DNA from: Haplomitrium mnioides
Lineage: Eukaryota; Marchantiophyta; Haplomitriopsida; Calobryales
Direction of reading: 5' to 3'
Length of the DNA stretch: 21,626 nt
Assembly: GCA_049999725.1 (NCBI GenBank)
Contig: JBNGIS010016842.1
Location: 1-21,626, forward strand
Shown here in pieces: positions 8,311 through 18,970 of the stretch. Numbering within the stretch: the stretch's first letter is position 1; the number at the start of each line of letters is the position of its first letter. A program made the position numbers and the translations under genes. Below the pieces are notes generated by a model, which did no database searches, had not been told where the DNA came from, and worked only from the letters and a program-made list of their open reading frames with translations.

Positions 8311-8952
8311 AGGGCTTGGTTTGCGAAGACTATGTGAATTACAACAAAGCAGAAAACAATAATTGTTTATATTTTGTCTCTATGACCTTTAGTCATGAAC
8401 ATCAAGGATTGCATATTCAATCAATTATTTTGAAAGATATCTAATCTGTCTAAAATGTCAGGTAATGACAGGCAAAGATTATATTAGAAGCTGATATCAC
8501 TTCTCAGCTTTTGAGGTTGACACCATTGTTTCAGATAGATCTTCAAGACACAACTATGAAGGATGCAACAACACCGTGCAATAACACCACATATTAGATT
8601 TACTTTCAAAGCAACAAATTTTGACTTTTTTTTTACTTTTGTTGCGAACACACACACTCCACACACTATCATCATATTTATTATTATTTTTACATATCAA
8701 ATTATGTGGTGGCACTCTTTCCCTCGGAAGAAAGTGGGAGGGTTTTGATGAGACCACACATAGAATAGGATTTAAGCTAAGGAGCTACATAGCATATAGC
8801 TCTAAAAGTGGCTGATTATGAGAAGAAGAATCAGTCAATGAGGAGTGTTATAGAGACATATATATACCCTATGTAAGTATTCATCCATGATCTATTCTAC
8901 TCATTCGTCTTGGAGACTCCCGTGTGTATGTGTGCGGTGCTCATGCGATAAC
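8311..8952 (+). other. Copia 3' noncoding region and probable 3' LTR remnant
   Basis: No gene is seen. A segment near 8712-8750 (CACTCTTTCCCTCGGAAG, then GGGAGGGTTTTGATGAG) resembles the sequence just inside the 3' LTR of many plant copia elements. A TATA-like run lies at 8859-8866, and a CA-ending terminus (CGATAACA, 8945-8952) directly precedes the satellite. The LTR start is not clear (TGGCACTC near 8710 or further left). Also present: a CA-rich run at 8648-8665, a TTATTATTATTT run near 8679, and one isolated copy of the 13-bp core of the RT insert (TGACCTTTAGTCA, 8383-8395). Confidence 0.55.
8859..8866 (+). promoter_or_regulatory. Possible TATA box in the copia LTR remnant
   Basis: TATATATA followed by CCC lies about 90 bp before the presumed LTR end, a plausible place for a promoter. 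Low specificity. Confidence 0.4.
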
Positions 8953-10257
8953 AATATGTTGTTTGTTTACATCCCATTCCTATGTTATAAACAAGAGCCT
9001 ATTTTTGATACTTCAAGAATGGTGGCAAAGTGAATGGGTTGAGAGATAGGTGGTATAAGATAGAGATGGTATGTCGTTTTTTTTGTCCCATTCTCATGTT
9101 TTAGACAAGAGCAGATTTTTGACACTACGGAAATGGTTGTAGAGAGAATGGAGTGAAAGAAAATTGGCATGAGATAAACGTGTTATGTCGTTTTTTTCAT
9201 CCCATTCCTATGTTATAAACGAGAGCCTATTTTCTACACTACAAGAATGGGTGCAGAAGAAATGGGATGAAAGATATGTAACACGAGATAGAGGTGGTAT
9301 GCTTTTGTTTTCATCTGATTTCTATGTTATAGACGAGAGCCGATTGTTCAATACTATGGAAATGTGGCAAAGTGAATGGGATGGAAGACAGGTGGCCTAA
9401 GATAAAGGTGGTATGCCGTTTTTTTCATCACATTCCCATTTTTTAGACAAGAGCCAATTTTTAATATTACAGAAATGGTGGTGTATACAATCAAATGAAA
9501 GATTGGTGGAATGAAATAGAGGTTGTATGTCGTTCTTTTCATCCCATTTCCAATTGATGGATGACCAACGAATTTTGATACTACAAAAACAATGAAAACA
9601 AAATAGGATTAAAGATAGGAGGCATGAGATGGAGGTGGTATGTTGTTTCTTTCATCCCATTCCCATGTTTAAGTTGAGAGCCGATTTTTGATACTCATAC
9701 CACCTATCTCTTATACCATTCCAATGTTATAGAAAAGTGTCATTCTTTTGATGCAGTGGAAATGGTGGCAAAGGGAATGAGATGAAAGGTAGGTGTCATG
9801 AGATAGTGGTGGTATGCCTTTTTTTTTTATCTTATTCCCATGTTATAGAGAAAGAGCGGATTCTTGATACTATGGAAATAGTGGCAAAGAGAATGGGATG
9901 AAAGATAGGTGGCATGAGATAGAGGTGGTATGTAGTTTCTTTCATACCATTCCCATCTTATCTATAAGGGCTGATCTCTCAAACTACGGAAATGGTGGCA
10001 CAAGGAATATGATGAAAGATAGGTTGCATGAGATAGAGGTGGTATGCCATTTTCTTCATCTCATTGTCATGTTGTAAACCAGAGCCAATTTTTTACACTA
10101 CAGAGATGGTGGCAGAGACATAGGATGAAAGATAGGTGGCTTGATATAGAGGTGGTATGCTGTTCTTTTCATCTCATTCCTATGTTGTAGATGAGAGCCG
10201 ATTTTTTATACTACGGAAATGGCGGCAAAGGGAATGGGATGAAAGATAGATGGCATG
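8953..10257. repeat. Satellite block 1, 114-bp unit
   Basis: The anchor TCCCATTCC or its variants starts at 8972, 9086, 9200, 9314, 9428, 9542, 9655, 9713, 9830, 9945, 10059 and 10172: steps of 113-115 bp with one shortened unit (58 bp, 9655-9713). Each unit holds TTTCATCCCATTCCC and, about 48 bp later, its reverse complement GGGAATGGGATGAAA, followed by GATAGGTGGCATGAGATAG and GGTGGTATG. Units differ clearly from one another, so the array is old. It has no coding content; short open frames within it are repeat artefacts. Confidence 0.95.
9691..9720. repeat. Inverted piece inside a truncated satellite unit
   Basis: The unit after 9655 breaks off at TTTTTGATACT and continues with CATACCACCTATCTC, the reverse complement of the GAGATAGGTGGTATG segment that normally ends a unit, then TTATACCATTCC in normal orientation. 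Confidence 0.75.
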
Positions 10258-10943
10258 TGTCAGCCGGTGATTTGGAGCAGTAAAGCTTAACGGACGAAAT
10301 CAGAAGCACCACTGGCCACATTGTTCCCTTTGCAAGTGTGAAGGCCCTCAAGAACAGCTGATTACCTCAAACAGCTGTTAAGAGCAGGGTGCATGAGTCC
10401 TGGGAGGGAAACAGGACCATGGCGGAGGAGGAAGAAGAAGGGATCAGCAACAAGGAAGCCCGAAGGCACTCCGAAGGAAGGCAGATCGCGGGTGTTCTAC
10501 AACGGCCACAAAACGGGAAGCAAGGATCGGGAGCTGACAGGAGGAGGTAAGATCGTCACGAGGGCGAGCAAGGCCAGGGAAGGGGGACGCCTCGATCCCG
10601 CAAGCAACAGCGAACCCTGCAGAGGCAGATCGAACACTCCATCCCACTCGGTAAGTCCTGGCGGAAGAGTGGAGTCCTCGAAAGGTCCCGCGAGAATCCA
10701 CGGAAACGTGGCATCTCCTGAGCCTTCGCGGGATTCCATGGACTACGTGGCAGCGCCATGAGGCCCGCGGATCAGCGGAAAGGCGCCTTCCTAAGTGGGG
10801 AGTCCACTTAATATGGTTCCGAAGCGTCTTCCGACGTGGGGCACCCGGTTAAGCGGGATCCGCGAGGAACCCTACAGGGAAGGAAGGAAAGGGGCCCGAA
10901 ACATCGACTTATCGCGGGCCTGGCCGAAGGAAAACGGAGGAGT
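10258..10943 (+). repeat. Long-LTR fragment in + orientation, cut at the N gap
   Basis: It starts TGTCAGCCGG directly at the satellite edge. Its reverse complement matches the long LTR at 16274-20049: CGGAAACGTGGCATC (10701-10715) pairs with GATGCCACGTTTCCG near 19139-19153, and the TAAGTGGGGAGTCCACTTA palindrome (10792-10810) pairs with the related palindrome near 19013. Order and spacing agree. The piece is therefore the first part of an LTR read left to right, opposite to its neighbours. It is GC-rich. The 122-codon open frame at 10393-10761 shows no domain and is not called as a gene. Confidence 0.7.
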
Positions 10944-10953
10944 NNNNNNNNNN
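10944..10953. other. Assembly gap (10 N)
   Basis: Ten N bases, probably a placeholder of arbitrary length. The LTR family changes orientation across it. Confidence 0.99.
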
Positions 10954-11893
10954 ATGTCTGACTTGAGTGTGTGAAGAAGAGGAGTGAGAGAAGCACAACA
11001 TGCCTGTAAGGAGAAGGAGAGTCCTTAAGGTCTGAAAGTGGTAACTGGCGAGGGGCCATCTCAGAAAAGAACCTGAAGGCCCGCAATCTGTCCTCCCCTG
11101 CATCAAAACAGGGCCTGAAAAGGTTAAGGACCGAAACAGGGGAGCGACATTCTTACACCATACGCGGGCACGAATGCAGCTATTGCTCCTTGACTTCCCT
11201 TGAGAGAATAAACCAAAAACACACTCGAAACGTTCTTGGGATTGTTGCTCCTGCACAAGCAACATTGAGACAACCCCAAAGATCCCACTTTGGCAGCCTC
11301 TCCGATTTCAAGACAACCCAGACTTCCTTCTGCTTTCAAGTATCAGTCCACCTCCGATGCTGGTCCACCCACATTGATGAGTACACCTGGATCGCCTGGG
11401 CCTCTAGAGCTCCCCGCCCAGTGATTCCCAGCGCCCCTCCAGTCCACCTCCACCCATGCTAGCCCCCTGCTCGAGTTCACCTGCTTCAAGTGAAGCTTCA
11501 AGAATTCTGTCTTCCTTCCCTTGTTTGTCTTCCTTTCTACTATCGTTCTCACAACTTGCAAGCTTGCATCCACAATCAACCCCTCAAACATTGCAGATGA
11601 TCGATTTATACCCTCCCCCCCCGCGCGAATTTCCTCATGCCTGTTGTTTTTTCTCTTCTCAGCGATTTGGATTGTTGCTGCATTTGGATGTTGATCGGTA
11701 GATTCGATGAGGATTGGCGCAGACCGTAGAATGCAAACTCCAAGAAATTAGCTTAATTCTACAATGTGATGAAGCTTGGCGTAGATCTGATGTGAATTCC
11801 AAGGACTTAGCTTAATTCTACAAGGCGACAAAGCTCGGTGCAGATTTGAAGTGAATTCCGAGGTTCATTCCGAAATTGCCTATCAATCCTCGA

Positions 11894-12115
11894 AGCACCA
11901 CGTTTCCACGCAGGTCCACGGGCACTCCGAATAATCCCACGGGCTCTCTCGTAGCGCCACGTTTCCGCAAAGTCTTGAGATTCCTGCTGATTCCCAGAGT
12001 CCCGCTGAGAGCGCCACGTTTCCGCAAAGATCAAAGATTCTTGAGGAATCTCTAAGATTCCCACAGATTCTCTGGATTTCCGTTGAGGGCGCCACGTTTC
12101 TGCTGTGGCGCCGTC
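11894..12115. repeat. GCCACGTTTCC repeats in the long LTR
   Basis: GCGCCACGTTTCCGCAAAG or close variants occur at about 11896, 11954, 12011 and 12089 (steps 58, 57, 78). Between them lie degenerate AAGATTC, TTGAGGAATCTCTAAGATTCC and similar pieces. Related motifs with CCACGT or CCACATCATCCGCAAA occur in the other LTR at 18298-18480 and 19139-19160. Confidence 0.6.
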
Positions 12116-12254
12116 CGATGCCGCCCTGCAAAGGGATAGGCGGATCATCGCGTTGACCGTCCGTTGACCCGCTGACTTTCCCAGCTGCCACGCCATCCGC
12201 AAGGTCCTGACCCTTTGAATAAGAACTACGAAGACCTCTATTTTTGCCCCCATT

Positions 12255-12900
12255 GGATCAGTGATAAATCCTCTTTTCGGCACCGTTTCCTCCTCCGTCA
12301 GATCTGCGCTAGATTGCCTCTTTGGCATCTTTGGTTCTCCTCTGGTTGGATCTGTGACTTGTCATCATTTCGACTAATCCCTTCTTGTTTCTCCTTGTCG
12401 AACCTGTGATAGATTGCCATTTCAGCGCTGCTTGCTTCTCCTTGGACCGCTGATAAATTGCTATTTCAGCACTCTTTCTTCTTATACCGGAGCTGCGCTA
12501 TATCCTTGTTTTGGCAACCCTTGTTCTCCCTTTACGGATCTTTGATAAGTGGACTCTCCACTTAGGGAGGTCAATCGGAACCTTGTTAAGTGGGGATCTC
12601 TACATCGTAAGGTGGATCGGAACCCCTTTAAGTGGGCTCCCCTTGTTGATTTATCGCCCTTTCGGTATCTTGTTTTCCTTCTGGCCAAGTATTTGATTTA
12701 CCGCCCTTTCGGCATCTTCCTTCTTCTTCTAACCAGACCTTCGATTTATCCCTATTTTGACACCTTCTGTCCCTCCTCTAGCCGGATCATTGACAAGTGG
12801 CTGTTTCGACACCTTTTTACCTTTTTTGACCAAACCGTCGATAGGTCACTATTTCGGCGCCTTGTTCTTCATGTGAAACATCGTCTTATCTCCATTTCAG
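12255..12900. repeat. Degenerate ~45-55-bp TTTTCGGCACC repeats in the long LTR
   Basis: Units of the form GAT(A)AATCxCCTTTTCGGCACC followed by a pyrimidine run and a CGGATC-like end recur near 12275, 12319, 12367, 12419, 12464 and 12509, and again from about 12658 to 12860. The same family fills 18670-18930 in the other LTR. Confidence 0.65.
12545..12645. repeat. 41-bp palindromic repeats in the long LTR
   Basis: AAGTGG starts units at 12547, 12588 and 12630. The first holds a perfect dyad AAGTGG-ACTCT-CCACTT, then TAGGGAGGTCAATCGGAACC. A related unit lies at 13161-13226. Confidence 0.75.
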
Positions 12901-14194
12901 ATTCCTCCCTTGATATAGGAACCCTTAGAGGCTCCTTCTCTTTACTAAAACGTTGAAAATTTTTATGTAAGAACGTTGAAGAAGTCTTCTTTACTTGACT
13001 TGTGGAAAATTTTGATGTAAGAACAATAGACTCTGCAGATCCATTTCAAACTTTATGAAGATGTCCGATTCGAACTTTCAAAATCACCTTCCTCTCATCC
13101 GAATCTTCGACATGTCACCTTTTTGGCCGATTAATTATCCCACTTCAGAACCCTCTTAACCGGTCGGCTCCACATCGGAAGACGAATCAGAACCATTTTG
13201 AGTGTGCTCCTCACTTAGGAAGGCGGGTTTCTACTCCGTTCTTGGGATCGGACACCACAAATATCGGACTTTGACTCTTTGCGAATCACTTGTTCTTCAA
13301 TCTGATTGTTCTTCGTTTCGCTTATTCTCATTTGATTCTTCATTATCTTCTCTTCAAACCAGTCCATGAGTTGATCATTCGCTGCAGCTCCTCTCCATTC
13401 GACCGCGCAACATGGATTCTTCTTCCGAGACAGCTTGATCGTTCATATTCTCTTCAGCACAATCTGCAGCCTTCAGGTTAGATCAGGTAACCTTCTTTTT
13501 CATCGTTCAATTCCCAAACAGGACGCAGCACTACCTCACTTGATCAACATCAGCATTTAGATTTCGCAGCGTAGCAACCTTCATCCACTCTCTTCATTGT
13601 GGAATTCTTTCATCTCAGGGCCCTCTATTCCTCGCAGAGGCATTTCTTCAGAAATCTGATTCTCCCCTCTCACAATTCCTGCCCTCAATTTCTGCTATCA
13701 AATTCCCTGGAAAAATCCTCCTTCAACTTCCGATTGCTGCGCATTCAATCCATCCTCGACCTGCACTCGATCCACATTTCCCTCGCCATGCAACTGATTG
13801 CTCATTGAAAGTCAGCTCAGGAGATATCCCATAAGTGCTTCTCCAAAAGGCACATGCACTATGTAAGCCCCTCACTCTTCTCTTCTTTCGAGAGGCAGCC
13901 CCCTAGAGGGGTGTAAGGCCACCGCATATCATCGTTTCGCCCCTCAACGGATCTAGTTCAGGGCTAAGCCCGCCCCCATGGCAAGCTGTCCTCCGAGTTA
14001 GATAGTTAGTTACATACAAGGTTAGTGGACTTGGCTTGGCCCCCGACAATTAGAGTAGTTTTATTACTTTTTAATCTTTTTATCTCTATCCTTTGATTTT
14101 TACTTACTCCTCAACATGTCTTGAGCCCTGTTTGTGTACATTGGAAGCACTTTTTTGAAAATTTTGCATGAAGTACCTTAAAACCCGGCTGGCA

Positions 14195-16273
14195 AGAGCC
14201 AATTTTTGATACAACGGAATTGGTGGTAGATGGAATAGGATGAAAAACAAGTGGCTTGAGATAGAGGAGGTATGTCGTTTCTTTCATCGCATTCCAATGT
14301 TATAGACAAGAGCCGATTTTTTGCTGCTATGAAAATGGTAGGAGAGAAAATAGGATGAAAAATAGTTTGCATTAGATAGACATGGTATGCTGTTTTTTCA
14401 TACCATCGCCATGTTATAGACAAGAGCCGATTTTTGATATGATGGGAATGGTGGTAGAAGGAATGGGATGAAAGATAGGTGGCACGAGATATAGGTGGTA
14501 TGCCGTTTTTTTCATCCCATTCCCATATTATAGACGAGAGCCAATTTTTGAGGCCATGGAAATGGTGGCAGAGACACTGGGATGAAAGATAGGTGCCATG
14601 AGATAAAGGTAGTATGCCATTTTTCTGATCCCTTTCCCATGTTATGGACGATAGCCAATTTTTGATGCTTTAGAAATGGTGGCAAAGCGAATGGGATGAA
14701 AGATTGGTGGCATGAAATAGAGGTTGTACAAAGTGAATGGGATGAGAGATATGTGGCATGAGATAGAGGGGGTATGTCGTTTTTTTCATCCAATTCCTAT
14801 GTTATTGAGTAGAGCCTATTTCTTTTACTACTGAAATGGTGGCACATGGAATGGGATGAAAGATAGGTGGCATGAGAAAGAGGTAGTGCTCTGTTTTTTC
14901 ATCCCATTCCCATGTTGTACATGGCATCCAATTTTTGATGCTAAAGAAATGGTGGCAAAAGGAGAGGGATGACAAATAGATGGCCTGAGATAGAGGTTGT
15001 ATGATGTTTTTCTCATCTCATTCCCATGTTTTAGACGAGAGTCGATTTTAGAAACTACAGAAATACTGGTAGAGTGATTGGGATGAAAGATAGATGTCAT
15101 GAGATAGAGGTGGTATTCCGTTTCTTTTCATCCCATTCCCATGTTATCAATGACAACCAATTTCTCATACTACGTAAATGGTTGCACAGGGAATGGGATG
15201 AAAGATCGATGGCATGAGATAGAGGTGGTATTCTATTTCTTTCATCCCATTCCCATGTTATATAGACAAGAGCCAATTTTTAGCACTATGCATATGGTGG
15301 CAATAGGAATGGGATGAAAGATGGGTGGCATAAGATAGGTGGCATGAGATAGAGGTGGTAGGCTGTTTTTTGCATCCTATTCCCATGCTATGGACGAGAG
15401 CTAATTTTTGATGCTACGGAAATGGTGGTAGAGACAAGCATATGAAAGATGGGTAGCATGAGATAGAGGTGGTTTGCCATTTTTTTCATCCCATTCCCAT
15501 GTTATAGAGGCCAGCCAATTTTTGATACTATGGAAATGGTGGCAAAGGGAATGGGATGAAAGATAGGTGGCATGAGATAGAGGTGGTATGCCATTTCTTT
15601 CATCCCCGTCCCATGTTTTAGATAAGAGCCAAGTTTTGATACTACCAAAATGTTGGCAAAGGGAATGGGTTTAAAGATACGTGCAATGAGATAGAGGTGG
15701 TATGCTGATTTTCTTATCCCATTTCTATGTCATAGACGAGAACCAATTTCAAATGCTACAGAAGTGTGGTAGAGGGAATGGGATGAAAGATAGGTGTCAT
15801 GAGATAGAGGTGGTATGCTATTTTTTTCATCCCATTCCAATGTCACAGATGAGAGTCAATTTTTTGATACTATGGAAATACTGGCAAAGAGAATGGGATA
15901 AAAGATAGGTGGCATAAGATAGAGGTGGTATGCAATTTTCTTTATCCCATTCCCATGTTATTAATGAGAGCTGATTTCCTATAGTACAAAAATGGTGGCA
16001 CACGGAATGCAATGAAAGATTAGTGGCATGAGTTAAGGCTTTCCCATTTTCTCTCATCCCATTCCTATGTTGCAGACAAGAGCCGATTTTTGATACTACA
16101 GAAATCGTGGCATATGGAATGGGATAAGAGATAGGTGGCATCAGATAGAGATGGTGTGCCATTTTTTCCATCCAATTCCCATCTTGTAAAGAGGAGCCGT
16201 TTTTCTAATATTATGGAAATGACGACAAAGAGAATGGGATGAAAGATTGGTGGCATGAGATAGAAGGGGTATG
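14195..16273. repeat. Satellite block 2, 114-bp unit
   Basis: The same unit and orientation as block 1. Anchors lie at 14287, 14401, 14515, 14629, 14789, 14902, 15016, 15131, 15245, 15375, 15489, 15603, 15717, 15830, 15945, 16057 and 16171. Steps are 112-115 bp except 160 (14629-14789, an internal 46-bp duplication of the GAATGGGATGA...GTGGCATGA part) and 130 (15245-15375, a 16-bp duplication of GATAGGTGGCAT). It begins mid-unit after the LTR at 14194 and stops at GGTATG before the LTR at 16274. Confidence 0.95.
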
Positions 16274-16763
16274 TGTTAGCCCCCTGGTCGGAGCCTTAAC
16301 TCTTTTCCGATAGAGTTAACCCTATTTAAGAGCTGACTTAGTGTTTCGGGACGTTTTATGGGAGGGGCTTTGTACTGAATGGACCCCAAACTCTATTTAC
16401 CAATGCAGGAGTGCCTACAAAACACTCAACACACCCAAGCACACACGCCTTCCTCCAAAGTCCGTAGATGCTGGTCACTCCCCTTCTTCAGGCCTTAACC
16501 TTGAAAGGTGCCACTTGGAAGACAGGGGTAGATAGAACAGAGCATCTGACTCTTGATTGCGAGGGCCTCTTGGTGGTTCCTCTCTTGAGAGCCTCAATGG
16601 GTTCTTACTTGTCTCCCAGTCTTGGCCACTAGCCAACAGTTGCTTCAGCAGCCCACTTGCTCATGCACATTCATTTCTCAAGGCATACACTAGTAGGCGG
16701 TTATACTACTGAGTCAATTCCAAACTATACTTCAAGAGCCCAGAACTGGACCCAATCACCAGG

Positions 16764-16771
16764 TTTATAAA
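16764..16771 (-). promoter_or_regulatory. Possible TATA box of the long LTR
   Basis: TTTATAAA (symmetric) lies about 490 bp before the LTR 3' end in the - direction, a plausible U3/R position. This is a motif match only. Confidence 0.25.
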
Positions 16772-17963
16772 CAGGAAACAAGTCCCAGCATCCAATTATC
16801 ACAATATACTGTTGTTAGTCCTGAATTCCCCTTCCAGAGTGTCCTCAGGATTTGACAAATGGAATGCAGGTATTCTAATTACTAAGAACTCCACAGAACT
16901 ACAAACAGAACACAAATCTAACTAGACATATGCACCTATACACATTTACACATACACCCTGCCCCGCCAACATTGCAGGCCTGTCCACCTCTCAAGAGCC
17001 AATCTTTTCTCCAAAACTCCTTTCAACTCCCCACATCAACTCCAGTATTCCTCTGACTCTTCACCCACGCACTCAGATCCAGATAGTTTTTCAACTTCCC
17101 TCGCGAGAAGCCCTGAATTTACTTCCTCAAGCTTAGAAGAGGATTTCTTTAACTTCCACCTCTGGAAGACAGTCCTCTCGACTGTTGGCCACCCACTCCA
17201 CCTTGAGCTTTGAAGGGATCTTCTCTGCAGTGCCCGGGCACTAACACAACCACTCCTCTCTTGACTCCACAAGATTTTAACACCAGCAACCTTCTTTGAA
17301 TGTTGTTGGGACTGATCTCTTGCACAAATCAAAGTTGAGACGACACCATGACCCCCCTTTGGCTGCCCCTCACGAAATACAAACCGAAAGAATCCTCTTC
17401 TCCTCTAAGTGTTGGTCCATCTCCAAATGTTGGTCCACCTTCAAATGTGAGTACATCTGAGTAGTCTGAGCCTCTAGAGCCTCTTGCTCAGTGATTCCCA
17501 GCACCTCCTCAGTCCACCTCCACCCTGTGATGGCCTTCCTTCACGAGTCCACCTACTGCACCAAAGGTCTCACCAGAACTCTCTCCTCCGTATCTCGCTG
17601 CTTTCCTTGTACCCAAAAACAATCCCCGTAGCTTCAGCGCAAGCGAGTCTATCTCCTTGCTTGTTTCCCCTCCAGCCTCCATGATTCATCACCGCCCTTC
17701 CTTGAAGGTCTATGTTTCACTTATCCCACAACTAAGAGGAGTATCCCGCCTTTTTACATGGCTTGTAGGTGGGTTTTCTACTAGATTCAGAGGCTGAAAA
17801 TCACACCAACAGCTGTGACTTGTTGTTTTCTTTCCAACAAGATTGATTTCACGCAAAACCGACACTTGTAGCCCTTGCAATCCGCATTTGAATGGACATA
17901 CCTTTTTCCTTTGTTTTTTCCTCGTTTTAGCTTGACCACCCGTGAGATCCTTCGGATGCCAGG

Positions 17964-18158
17964 TAGTTGACAAGTGGCGCGTCAGAGGAGCCCGTTGGAT
18001 TCCTCGGACACAGAAACCAGTAAGATTCCACAGACGTTGGGCAGTTGACAGGTGGCGTGTCAGAGGAGCCCGTTGGATTCCTCGGATACGGAAACCAGTG
18101 AGATTCCACAGATGTTGGGCAGCTGACATGTGGCGCGTCGGGGTAGCCCGTTGGATTT
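17964..18158. repeat. 78-bp tandem repeat, 2.5 copies, in the long LTR
   Basis: Units start at 17964, 18042 and 18120 (partial). They share CAGTTGACAGGTGGCGTGTC, AGGAGCCCGTTGGATTCCTC and AGATTCCACAGA segments with few differences, so this is a recent local duplication. The period is a multiple of three, which keeps several reading frames open by accident. Confidence 0.93.
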
Positions 18159-18659
18159 GCAAGTCTCAAGATTCCCGAGGGATCTCTAATATTCCCGTAG
18201 ATTCCCAGATCCCACAGAGGTGCTACGTCATCCGCAAAGCTCAAGATTCTTGAGGAATCTCTAATACTCATGCAGATTCCTAGAGGCCCGCATGAGCGCC
18301 ACGTCATCCGAAACCTTCCTCGAGACCCTGCTGTCGCTCTTCAGAACCCCACCACATCATCCGTAGCCGCGCCGCCCGACGTCGTCCCGCAAAGGGGTAG
18401 GCGAACCGTCGCAATTGACTGGATTCCGCGGTTGACCCGCGTTGACTCCTCTTCCGCGGATGCCACATCATCCGCAAAACAGTCCTTCGCTGAGTAAGAA
18501 CGTTACCTTTTATCGTTGTTTCAGCATCTGCTCGCAATAAGAATTGAGGCTCCCTTCACTTAACTTACCGTCTGCTTGATATAAGAACTATGGCGCGCTC
18601 CTTTTCAAATTTTCAGCGTTGCCTCGTCGAACTTTCGTCCTCGCCATTTCCAGAACTAC

Positions 18660-18935
18660 GATATGTCACCCTTTCGGCTGTTGGTCCCCTGCTTCTTCTT
18701 CTTGCCGGATCGCCGCTCCATCACCTTTTCGGGATTTCCGGATCTTCCTCTGGCCAGATTGTCGATGAATCACCTTTTCACTATCTTGATCTTCCCTTGG
18801 CCGGAACTTCGTTTGATCACTTTTTCGGCCCTCTGCGATCTTGTTCTGGCCGGATCGTCACCTGATCACCTTTTCGGCACCACCTTTTCCCTTCTGGTCA
18901 GACTCGTGATAGATCACTATTTTGGCGCTCTTTCA
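18660..18935. repeat. ~50-bp TTTTCGGC repeats in the complete LTR
   Basis: The motif GATCACCTTTTCGGC or a variant recurs near 18672, 18726, 18777, 18826, 18876 and 18922, separated by pyrimidine runs and TGGCCGGATCGT-like ends. It is homologous to the array at 12255-12900. Confidence 0.75.
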
Positions 18936-18970
18936 TTGATCCCCTGTTGGTCGTCCTGACGAAACCCTGT

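Larger units (their letters stand above)
4674..8952 (+). mobile_element. Ty1/copia element, heavily decayed, 5' half absent
   Basis: Domain order is pre-integrase, integrase, RT and RNase H, which defines Ty1/copia. The recognisable copia frame starts in its pre-integrase region right at the gypsy LTR edge. The 5' LTR, Gag and protease are missing and may lie left of the window, beyond the gypsy element. The right end abuts the 114-bp satellite. Frames change at about 4950, 5505 and between 6787 and 6843, and stops are frequent. It looks older than the gypsy copy. A repeat block of about 700 bp splits the RT domain. Confidence 0.9.
10954..14194 (-). repeat. Long-LTR fragment in - orientation (solo or truncated LTR)
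   Basis: It ends CCGGCTGGCA at 14185-14194, directly against satellite block 2; read on the - strand that is a TG-type LTR start like the one at 20049. Segments line up with the LTR at 16274-20049 in the same orientation: CCTCTAGAGC through CCACCTCCACCC (11401-11454 against 17471-17524), the GCCACG-rich part, the TTTCGGC repeats and the 41-bp palindromic repeats. No polypurine tract or internal region adjoins its right end, so a solo LTR or a broken element is likely. Open frames inside (for example - strand 11807-12328) follow tandem repeats and show no domain. Confidence 0.75.

Noticed and set aside
8971-9542. Short open frames within the satellite
   Set aside because: They repeat with the 114-bp unit and differ between units only by chance stops.
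10393-10761. 122-codon basic open frame on the + strand
   Set aside because: GC-rich LTR sequence where stops are rare; open frames also exist on the opposite strand and no domain is seen.
11807-12328. 173-codon open frame on the - strand
   Set aside because: It follows tandem GCCACGTTTCC repeats in the long LTR (a repeated AETWR motif is just the DNA repeat), has no domain, and has no match in the other LTR copy.
13895-13915. Terminator-like hairpin (CCCCTAGAGGGG)
   Set aside because: Very short loop, no run of T, and bacterial-type terminators are not expected in plant nuclear DNA.
17710-18307. 150- and 126-codon open frames on the - strand
   Set aside because: Open because the 78-bp repeat is a multiple of three; two overlapping frames are open at once, which speaks against coding.
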